Assembly: GCA_964369665.1 (NCBI GenBank)
Contig: CAYJFS010000004.1
Span: 1-64,000, forward strand
DNA from: Bilophila sp964369665
Lineage (GTDB): Bacteria > Desulfobacterota > Desulfovibrionia > Desulfovibrionales > Desulfovibrionaceae
Length of the DNA stretch: 64,000 nucleotides
Reading direction: 5' to 3'
Shown here: one piece after another, positions 18,307-25,590 of the stretch
Position numbering within the stretch: the stretch's first letter is position 1
How the letters are laid out: each line of letters opens with the position of its first letter
Made by a program: the position numbers and the translations under genes
Notes under the pieces: generated by a model
What the model saw: only the letters and a program-made list of their open reading frames with translations
The model's database searches: none
What the model was told of the DNA's origin: nothing

Positions 18307-19155
18307 ATGAGTAATACAAAAGTATCAATGAATGAGATGATTACTAAAACAAGTAATACTGGTAGTTTTTCTCAAAAACCTGGTATTTCTGAAGTAAGAT
18401 TTTTTGAGCAAGAGATGGATCAAGGCAATAATAATCTTAGTAAACCTCAAAATAGTCAAGAAAATAAAAAACCAGAGGAAAATAAAAAACCAGAGGAAAA
18501 TAAAAAACCAGAGGAAGATAAAAAACCAGAGGAAAATAAAAAGCCAGAGGAAAATAAAAAACCAGAGGAAAATAAAAAGCCAGAGGAAAACAAGCACATT
18601 ATTAGCAAGGATAAATTGGAAGATAAGATGGATGTGTTGGTTGAGCAGTTAAAATATATGACCATTAAACAAGGAAGTTCTAAAGATGGTGGTTTAAATG
18701 AGGTGCAAGAGCAAACTATGGGTATTTTTTCTGGAGAAGAGCAAGTTTTGGCTTCAGGAGCTATTACACCTACAATGCCTATATCTATGGGTGTTGTTGG
18801 TGTCGTTGGTGGCGTTGATAATGTTGTAGCTACTCAAGGTTTACAAGAAGTGCAGTTAAATGAGCTTGTGCAACAAATTGTAGCTACAGCTCCTAGTGAT
18901 ATTAGTAAAGGGGAAGTAAGGATTACTTTGGCTCAAGTTTTTCCTGGAACACAAATATCCTTACAAAGGAACGAAGAAGGTTTTTTAATGGTGAACTTTT
19001 TAGCTTCAGGTGCGGCTGCATATCAGCAAATATCTAATGTTCAAGAGTCGTTAAAACGCAGGCTAGAGATTGTTGAAGGAAAAGATGTTGCTATAGAAGT
19101 ATCTGATGGTGATAGTAGTACTGCAGCACAAGTAAAAAATGTTCCAATTGTATAA
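18307..19155 (+). CDS. sctP: SctP-like needle-length / substrate-switch protein with PEENKK repeats
   Basis: A 282-residue protein whose N-terminal third is a run of six-residue repeats (PEENKK). A helical region follows, and the C-terminal ~90 residues (GEVRITLAQVFPGTQISLQR onward) resemble the FliK/SctP substrate-switch domain. In SctP proteins the extended part acts as a ruler for needle length, so repeat number could set length. ATG 18307 is preferred over 18286 because AAAGGGAG precedes it. Its position between sctL and sctQ fits SctP, but sequence similarity is modest. Confidence 0.62.
   Translation: MSNTKVSMNEMITKTSNTGSFSQKPGISEVRFFEQEMDQGNNNLSKPQNSQENKKPEENKKPEENKKPEEDKKPEENKKPEENKKPEENKKPEENKHIISKDKLEDKMDVLVEQLKYMTIKQGSSKDGGLNEVQEQTMGIFSGEEQVLASGAITPTMPISMGVVGVVGGVDNVVATQGLQEVQLNELVQQIVATAPSDISKGEVRITLAQVFPGTQISLQRNEEGFLMVNFLASGAAAYQQISNVQESLKRRLEIVEGKDVAIEVSDGDSSTAAQVKNVPIV
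18460..18585 (+). repeat. Seven 18-bp tandem repeats in the sctP-like gene
   Basis: Units of GAAAATAAAAAACCAGAG follow one another from 18460 to 18585, seven in all, with AAC/AAG differences and one AAT-to-GAT change (unit 4). A decayed eighth unit follows. Each encodes ENKKPE, so any change in copy number keeps frame. Confidence 0.95.
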
Positions 19156-19198
19156 TATATCTAGATATTTAGGGTATTGATATTTTTAGGGATAATAT

Positions 19199-20374
19199 AT
19201 GAATCATACTATACATTCATTACCAGCAGTTAAGCTAGAAAAGCTTTCATTATTAAGTGCACATATGAATAATAGTATACTTACACGCCTTCAACCATGG
19301 AAAACTAATATTTTAGACAGAGAAGTATATCTTGAAGCTATTTTTCCTATAGGAGACTTTCATGCAGCCTATATGGTTATTATTCACTGTGGGGAGAGTG
19401 ATTGGATCATTGAGTTTGGTCAAGTCCCACCTTTAAGCCTACATCCTCTTTTTGTTGATAAGCCTGAGGTGTTATATATCCCAGAAGATGTTAAGCTTGC
19501 AGTTCTTGAAATACTTATTACTCCATTGTTGAAGCAGTTTGAAGCATTTATAGGTGTTCCTGTTGAAATTGTTGGAACTTCTTTTGGGTATAGTTATAAT
19601 CAAGAGGTGTCTGTATCATGTTATATACCTTTACTGTTATACTTAGAAGGTAAGCAGACTTCTATTCCAATTAGATTAGGAATAAAAAAACGGAATGATG
19701 CATTAATGCTTTTAGAGAAATTTAGGAGTTTACCATCAAATTATAGAGATATTTCATATTTACCTATCGCTATAGGTTTTGAAGCTGGATATACTAACTT
19801 AACAATGAACCAGTTATGTGGTTTGCAAAAGGATGATTTTTTATTACCTGATAAATATTTTATTCATGATGGAAAGGTTCAGCTTCGATTTGCAGGTTTT
19901 TTAGTTGATTGTAAGTTTCATGGAGGCGTTGCAACAGTTATGGAAGTTACTAATACAGATATTCCCTCTTCAGAAGGAGGAGGTGCTCCTAATGGCCAGC
20001 AGCCTAATGAGACTCAGAGTAGTCAGGCTATGAAGCCAGATCAACAAGGAGGAACAGTTCAGACACAACAAAATTCACGTCAGGCAGCTGGACAGCCAAG
20101 TGGAGCTGCTAAGAATTCTTCTGTTCAGGCAACTACAAAAATTGATATTGAAGGTTTAGAATTGCCTGTTGTATTTGAGCTTGAGCGAAGATATATGACC
20201 GTTCATGATATAGGGGCACTTGCTCCAGGATATACGTTTGCACTTTCTGTTGATATACAGTCTCCTGTTACTTTAAGAGTAAATGGAAGAGCTATTGGCA
20301 TAGGAAGGCTTGTGGAGCTTAATGGTACACTTGGTGTACAAATTGTTCAGCTTATGGATGTGTCTACTACATAA
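19199..20374 (+). CDS. sctQ: T3SS cytoplasmic ring protein SctQ (YscQ/SsaQ/FliN family)
   Basis: A 391-residue protein. The C-terminal SpoA/SPOA domain (about 318-388) is clear: GLELPVVFELERRYMTVHDI, then VTLRVNGRAIGIGRLVELNG. A Gln/Ser-rich linker at about 265-310 separates it from the N-terminal half. In the family the C-terminal part may also be made separately from an internal start and assembles with the long form. SctQ forms the cytoplasmic sorting platform with SctL and the ATPase. Confidence 0.88.
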   Translation: MNHTIHSLPAVKLEKLSLLSAHMNNSILTRLQPWKTNILDREVYLEAIFPIGDFHAAYMVIIHCGESDWIIEFGQVPPLSLHPLFVDKPEVLYIPEDVKLAVLEILITPLLKQFEAFIGVPVEIVGTSFGYSYNQEVSVSCYIPLLLYLEGKQTSIPIRLGIKKRNDALMLLEKFRSLPSNYRDISYLPIAIGFEAGYTNLTMNQLCGLQKDDFLLPDKYFIHDGKVQLRFAGFLVDCKFHGGVATVMEVTNTDIPSSEGGGAPNGQQPNETQSSQAMKPDQQGGTVQTQQNSRQAAGQPSGAAKNSSVQATTKIDIEGLELPVVFELERRYMTVHDIGALAPGYTFALSVDIQSPVTLRVNGRAIGIGRLVELNGTLGVQIVQLMDVSTT

Positions 20375-20426
20375 TATACAATAACATATTATTGTTTAGC
20401 ATAATTACAAGCTGAAAGGAGTTTGC

Positions 20427-20765
20427 ATGCAAGTTTTTGTTGAAGAAAAAAATGGTGTTACAGTTATTTCTCTCGAAGGGAGAATGGACGCAACAACATC
20501 AGGTACATTTGAAGATGCATGTAAGAAAGTAATTTCTTCAGGAATAAAACTTATTGTCGTTGATATGAATCAAGTAGAATATATAAGTTCAGCAGGCTTA
20601 AGAAGCATCTTAACTATGTTGAAGTTGGGGAAAGAGCAGCCTATAACATTAGTTTTTTGTGCTCTTAGTAGTATGGTCGGAGAAGTTTTTAGGATTTCTG
20701 GTTTTACATCTGTACTATCAATATATCCAACACAAAAGGATGCATTAGAAGCATTGCAGACTTAA
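20427..20765 (+). CDS. STAS-domain anti-anti-sigma factor (RsbV/SpoIIAA family)
   Basis: A 112-residue single STAS domain. The phosphorylation motif reads EYISSAGLRSIL, with Ser54/Ser55 as the expected site. Such proteins bind and neutralise an RsbW-like kinase when unphosphorylated. AAAGGAG precedes ATG 20427. The kinase gene follows 23 bases later and a matching phosphatase is encoded at 908-2872. Together these make a full partner-switch set. Confidence 0.92.
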   Translation: MQVFVEEKNGVTVISLEGRMDATTSGTFEDACKKVISSGIKLIVVDMNQVEYISSAGLRSILTMLKLGKEQPITLVFCALSSMVGEVFRISGFTSVLSIYPTQKDALEALQT

Positions 20766-20788
20766 TCAGAAATGGAAGAGGGTCCACA

Positions 20789-21205
20789 ATGGCTACACTT
20801 ATTATATCTTCCGATGTCAATCAACTTCCTTTTGTTAATGCATTTATTAAAGAGTATATGCCACAAGAGTTAATGGGTAAGCTTCAACAGATAGAACTTG
20901 TTACTGAAGAACTTTTAGTCAATATTTTTCGTTATGCATATTATACACAAAAAGGGCAAATTGAAATATCTTGCCAAGTTACAAAACATGATAATGAATC
21001 TTTTTTTTGTATCAGTATTCGTGACTGGGGTCATCACTTTGATCCTTTTCAGACACCAACACCTAACCTTGATTTAAGTATAAGTGAACGACCCATAGGT
21101 GGTTTGGGTATACATCTTGTACGTACACTAGTGAATGAATATAAGTATAAACGTGTTGATGGTTCAAATGTTGTAGAGCTTTTTTTTGCTATTCTTCCAA
21201 TATAA
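20789..21205 (+). CDS. RsbW-like serine kinase / anti-sigma factor (HATPase_c)
   Basis: A 138-residue GHKL ATPase. The N box ELVTEELLVNIFRYAY and the glycine box RPIGGLGIHLVRTLVNEY are present. It should phosphorylate the STAS protein encoded just upstream and bind an unknown target. No sigma factor gene is adjacent, so the target might be elsewhere or not a sigma factor. Confidence 0.9.
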   Translation: MATLIISSDVNQLPFVNAFIKEYMPQELMGKLQQIELVTEELLVNIFRYAYYTQKGQIEISCQVTKHDNESFFCISIRDWGHHFDPFQTPTPNLDLSISERPIGGLGIHLVRTLVNEYKYKRVDGSNVVELFFAILPI

Positions 21206-21273
21206 AAATAATGCTTAATAATAGTTCATTCTGTGTATTCATATATTGTTTAGTTTAATTGCAAGGTATCAAA

Positions 21274-21993
21274 ATGAATATATATTTTACTATGTATAGA
21301 TACCATAGAGCTATAATTATGGTTATATATGTATTATGTATTATTGGATACATAGTAGTTCCATATAGTGTACTTTCAAAAGAAATATTAAGTAAGTATC
21401 AAATAAAACAGATAAAAAAAGGTAGGTTGAGTCAACATACACTAAATAATCCTGGATATGTTAGAAAGGTCAGGGTACCCAAAAAACTACCAAGTCGTTC
21501 TATAGAATATGAAAATCTTATTGATCAGATAGATGTATATGCCCTTTCTATTCATGCTAGGAAAATTGCCTTGCCATGTATGATATCTCCTTCTTTTAGG
21601 GAAAGACTTGCACGTTCTAATATACCTATAGATTGGGTTACAATTATCCAAGATGCTAGTGTTAAACATAATCTTGATCCAGCACTTATAGCAGCTGTTA
21701 TAAAAGTTGAGTCAGGTTTTTCTGTAAAGGCTGTTTCTTCTAAGGGAGCACGTGGACTTATGCAGGTTATGCCTAAAACTGCTTCTGAACTTGGTGTGAT
21801 TGATCTTTTTAATCCTTCAGAGAATGTGCATGCAGGTAGTCGTTATTTACGTCAGCAGCTTGATCGATTTGGGTGTCTTGAGTTAGCACTTGCTGCATAT
21901 AATGCTGGACCTGGTGCTGTTGCAAAGCATGGAGGTATACCTCCATACAAAGAAACACAGTTATTTGTGAAAAAAGTTTTATCTGAAATATGA
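21274..21993 (+). CDS. Lytic transglycosylase (SLT domain)
   Basis: A 239-residue enzyme with an N-terminal membrane segment (about 14-33) and a C-terminal SLT domain. The catalytic region AVIKVESGFSVKAVSSKGAR is followed by GLMQVMPKTA and AAYNAGPGAV. It cleaves peptidoglycan glycan strands. ATG 21274 is preferred over the upstream TTG at 21259. Its place after the T3SS genes suggests a secretion-associated enzyme that opens the wall for the apparatus; general wall turnover is the alternative. Confidence 0.87.
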   Translation: MNIYFTMYRYHRAIIMVIYVLCIIGYIVVPYSVLSKEILSKYQIKQIKKGRLSQHTLNNPGYVRKVRVPKKLPSRSIEYENLIDQIDVYALSIHARKIALPCMISPSFRERLARSNIPIDWVTIIQDASVKHNLDPALIAAVIKVESGFSVKAVSSKGARGLMQVMPKTASELGVIDLFNPSENVHAGSRYLRQQLDRFGCLELALAAYNAGPGAVAKHGGIPPYKETQLFVKKVLSEI

Positions 21994-22079
21994 TCGTAAT
22001 ATAAAAGTGAGAAAAAAGTCTGTTTGAGTTATAATTAATACGGATAAATTTGGTACAAGGGGCAAAAAAGGAGTTTAAA

Positions 22080-22565
22080 ATGGAAGCTACATCAAACTAT
22101 CATGGTTCCTATGATGATAATCTTATTCAGCTTGTAACTTTTAAAATAGCAGGAGAAGAGTTTGGAGTAGATATTCTAAAGGTACAAGAAATTATTCGAA
22201 TGTTGCCTATTACTAAAGTACCAAATGCTCCACCATTTGTTGAAGGTGTTATTAACTTAAGAGGAAAAGTTATACCTGTTATTGATATGCGGAAACGTTT
22301 TGGTATGAAGGCAAATCCTCATGATAGCCAGACAAGAATTAAGGTTATGGATCTTCAGGGACAAGTTGTAGGATTTGTCGTGGATGCTGTTTCTGAAGTA
22401 TTAAGAATTAAAGAGTCAACAGTTGAACCACCACCACCTGTTGTTGCAGGTATTGGCTCTGATTATATGCGTGGTGTTGGGAAAATTGGTGACCGTTTAC
22501 TTATTTTACTTGATCTTGATAAGCTTCTTACTGAAAGTGAGTTAGAAACACTTTCTTCTATTTAA
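22080..22565 (+). CDS. cheW: Chemotaxis adaptor protein CheW
   Basis: A 161-residue CheW. It shows VTFKIAGEEFGVDILKVQEI, the typical PFVEGVINLRGKVIPVIDMR and VVDAVSEVLRI. CheW couples chemoreceptors to the CheA kinase. The ATG at 22080 follows AAAAAAGGAG; the TTG at 22050 is less likely. No other chemotaxis genes lie nearby. It converges on the nucleotidase gene with only 15 bases between stops. Confidence 0.93.
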   Translation: MEATSNYHGSYDDNLIQLVTFKIAGEEFGVDILKVQEIIRMLPITKVPNAPPFVEGVINLRGKVIPVIDMRKRFGMKANPHDSQTRIKVMDLQGQVVGFVVDAVSEVLRIKESTVEPPPPVVAGIGSDYMRGVGKIGDRLLILLDLDKLLTESELETLSSI

Positions 22566-22580
22566 TTATTGTATTTTTTA

Positions 22581-24269
22581 TTATTTTTTAGATTTCTGGC
22601 CTAAGTTTACAATTCTACCATCTTTTTTTACACAAATAGGAGAATTCTTTTTTAAATAATCTATAAGAACATTTTCTACAGATACATCAAGGGACTTCCA
22701 TTGTATATTTTTTAGCATTGTATAGCCATCGTTACCTTGTGCAGCAAATCTTGTTATAACAACTTTGTAAGTCTTGTTAGGATCAAGTGGTTCATACTGA
22801 CCATTAGAGTTACAGATTTCTATAGATTGGACCCTATGACCTATAGGTTTATGGGGATCAAATACAATACGCATACCTCCAACATATAAAAATTTTCCTA
22901 AATATACGGTGAGATGTACACCAGAAACACTATTTTCAAAAGCTTCTTGAAGAATATAACCAGGAACATCACCAATCATAAGAGGGTCTTCAATAGGTAA
23001 AACTGTGTTTACATCAAGTTTAGTAACAGCACCTATGGGTAACGATGATCGAATAAGTCCTGTGGCTACTAAGGCAATATCTGCATGTAGTTCATGTGCC
23101 TTAGTAAGTACAGCATTAAGAATAAGGTTTCCTGTAAGTGTTTCATATCGTCTATTAAAGTGTGATGGTACATCATCAATAACTTTAGTCGATGTTTGTG
23201 TTGTATCAAATGAGGGGTCATTTGGATCACATATTTCCCCTATTTTTTCATTAAGCTTTGCATAAATAGGTTTTCCATAGTGATCAAGTAGGTGGGCTAA
23301 AGATACAATAGCAGGATCATTAGATAGAGGCTTATTAAGATATATTGCATCACCATGCCATTTTTGAGGAAAGCCATGTTTATCAAAGGTTACGTGTAAG
23401 CAACCAAGAAAACCAGCTTTTTCTTTTGCAGTTATAATAAGAACAGGTTTACCTGAAGGTGATTTTTTTACAGTAGGGTATGGACCAACAGCCATGGGGT
23501 GAGTGTTAGAGAGCAAAGTATGAGTATGGCCACCAATAATAACAGAGATACCATCAATTTTAGTAGCGTACTCAATATCTTTAGGTGTTCCTGCATGACT
23601 TAAAACAATAATGGTGTATACATTATGTTTTTTTATTTCTTGAATAGCATGTCGTAAACTTTGTTCTTCATCACTAAATACGGCTTCTGAACAAGGGTTT
23701 GATGTTGTTGCAGTAGCTTGTAGTGCAAGTCCTATAATGCCAATGCGTTTGCCTTCTTTTTCAATAATAATCCAAGGGTGTATGTTTGATAGCATAGTAG
23801 GATTTGTAAATGTAAGATTTGAGGCAATAACAGGAAAGTTTAAATTTTTGATAGCACCTAAAAAGACTCCACAACCATGGTCAAACTCATGATTCCCAGG
23901 GCTCATAGCATTATAGCCAAGTCTATTCATAAATTCAATGAAAGGTAGTTTTTCTGGTGTGTTAATGAAGTCTGAGTAGAATGGTGTCCCCAGGAATTGA
24001 TCTCCAGCATCAAGTAAAAGTATGTTAGGATTTTTTTGACGAATGCCTAAAAGAGCCTGAGCAATTTTGGGGTAGCCACCAACACAGTGTGGTTCTGTTG
24101 AGGTAAAGCAAGGTTTTCCAGTGTTTTCCTTATAGCCAGCAAGATGTGCATGGACATCATTTGTATGAAGAATAGTAAGTTCAAAGCACCATACTTTATG
24201 TGGTATTATATAGAGTAATGAATATAAGAAAAATAAACCATGAATAATGTATAGTAATTTTTTTGACAT
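22581..24269 (-). CDS. 5'-nucleotidase / UshA-family metallophosphoesterase
   Basis: A 562-residue exported enzyme. A signal peptide (about 1-28) is followed by a metallophosphoesterase domain with metal motifs LHTNDVHAHL, DAGDQFLGTP, GNHEFDHG, SHAG and GGHTHT, and by a C-terminal 5'-nucleotidase domain (about 360-545) with GNDGYTML for substrate binding. It should release nucleosides or phosphate from nucleotides in the periplasm, useful to an intracellular bacterium salvaging host nucleotides. Exact substrate cannot be told. Confidence 0.9.
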   Translation of the reverse strand: MSKKLLYIIHGLFFLYSLLYIIPHKVWCFELTILHTNDVHAHLAGYKENTGKPCFTSTEPHCVGGYPKIAQALLGIRQKNPNILLLDAGDQFLGTPFYSDFINTPEKLPFIEFMNRLGYNAMSPGNHEFDHGCGVFLGAIKNLNFPVIASNLTFTNPTMLSNIHPWIIIEKEGKRIGIIGLALQATATTSNPCSEAVFSDEEQSLRHAIQEIKKHNVYTIIVLSHAGTPKDIEYATKIDGISVIIGGHTHTLLSNTHPMAVGPYPTVKKSPSGKPVLIITAKEKAGFLGCLHVTFDKHGFPQKWHGDAIYLNKPLSNDPAIVSLAHLLDHYGKPIYAKLNEKIGEICDPNDPSFDTTQTSTKVIDDVPSHFNRRYETLTGNLILNAVLTKAHELHADIALVATGLIRSSLPIGAVTKLDVNTVLPIEDPLMIGDVPGYILQEAFENSVSGVHLTVYLGKFLYVGGMRIVFDPHKPIGHRVQSIEICNSNGQYEPLDPNKTYKVVITRFAAQGNDGYTMLKNIQWKSLDVSVENVLIDYLKKNSPICVKKDGRIVNLGQKSKK

Positions 24270-24495
24270 AGTGTAATCTTTATTATTTTGAGATGATGTG
24301 TTGTTAAAAAAGTTTTAGTATGTATAGTGATGAAAAAAATAAAAAATTGTTAAGCTACATTTGCTTTTATTTATGAATATTTCTTGATTACGTATTGTCC
24401 AGTTTTTTATATGTTTATGTCACTTTATTGTTATTTAAAATTGAGTTATTTATAAAGTAAGATTACATATTTTAGGCAGCTTATGCAAGGATTAT

Positions 24496-25590
24496 ATGTC
24501 TATAATACATAAGGTAACTAGCTTCTTATCATTAAGTAAAAAAAGAGTTTTTTGGTTTATAAGTTTGGCACTGATTTTTTTACTAATCATTGGTAGTATT
24601 GTTTTTTTTGTTTATAAATTAAAGAAACAGTCATTAGAGTATGCTGTTGCTAATATTAATAAGGCTATTGAGGAGGATGACCTTGTTCTTCTTAATATGT
24701 ATGTAGATCTGAATTTACTTTCAAAAGAGTTTGTTCAAAATATAATGGAGTATTGGCCTAAAATAAAATTAGAAGATGAACATAGAAAAGAGTTAGAGTA
24801 TGCTATTCAACAAAAAATAGTTGTGGCTTTAAAAGGTGATGTAGTAGATATTGTTAGTGAAGAAAGTCCTGATAAAACAACGCCCCCAGAGTTTCAAGCA
24901 GTAAAACAAAAGTCATTTTTTGATTTTTTACCAAATGATTTTAATACTCAGTTAAAAAAACAAAAAATTGTTATTCATAGACAAGATAAGGATATTGCTA
25001 TCCTTAGTTTATCTATTAATCATAAAAAGGCAGATTATTTTTCAGAGATAAAGCTTCTTGCACAAAAATTAGAAGATAAGTGGTATGTTACTAAAATTAT
25101 TAATGGATATGATTTAATACAGCTTCATATGGATGCATTAAGCAAGAAAAATAAAGAAGTAGAATCTGCATGGCATCTTTACAATGAAAGTATATATAAA
25201 CAGATGAATCAATATTATCATGTTACAAATTGTGAAGTGTTTTTTGAGCCTCAACAGGGCAATACAGCAAATTTTGTATTAACTATAATTGTTGATGGTG
25301 TGAACAAGGCTAAAGAATCTATACGATCAGCAGGTATGCAGTGTTCTTTATATGATAAGGGGAATAAATTGCTGACAACATTACCTTTAAATAGTGTAAG
25401 ACGTTTAACTCCAGAAGAGCAGTTTAGACAAAAATGGTTTTTTGATGTAACTGAACTCATGCCTGAATTATGGCTTCTTACAAAAGAACACGAGCTTACT
25501 TGTAAAATTAAACTTTCAAGCATTATGTTGAGTAATGGTAAATTTATTTATACAGCTACACCTTTGGATTTGAAGCAGGTTCATCCATGA
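24496..25590 (+). CDS. Membrane-anchored protein of unknown function
   Basis: A 364-residue protein with one N-terminal membrane segment (about 16-42) and a large outward domain. The region after the anchor (VANINKAIEEDDLVLLNMYV) looks like a DUF2939-type helical repeat, and the middle is Lys/Asp-rich. It overlaps the channel gene by four bases (ATGA), so the two are co-translated. It may be an accessory of the channel. I do not recognise the C-terminal half. Confidence 0.7.
   Translation: MSIIHKVTSFLSLSKKRVFWFISLALIFLLIIGSIVFFVYKLKKQSLEYAVANINKAIEEDDLVLLNMYVDLNLLSKEFVQNIMEYWPKIKLEDEHRKELEYAIQQKIVVALKGDVVDIVSEESPDKTTPPEFQAVKQKSFFDFLPNDFNTQLKKQKIVIHRQDKDIAILSLSINHKKADYFSEIKLLAQKLEDKWYVTKIINGYDLIQLHMDALSKKNKEVESAWHLYNESIYKQMNQYYHVTNCEVFFEPQQGNTANFVLTIIVDGVNKAKESIRSAGMQCSLYDKGNKLLTTLPLNSVRRLTPEEQFRQKWFFDVTELMPELWLLTKEHELTCKIKLSSIMLSNGKFIYTATPLDLKQVHP

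Noticed and set aside
18460..18585. Possible CRISPR-like array
   Set aside because: Units are adjacent with no spacers and lie inside a coding frame; it is a protein repeat.
18325..18665. Long open frames opposite and out of frame with the sctP-like repeats
   Set aside because: They are low-complexity by-products of the 18-base repeat and carry no independent signal.
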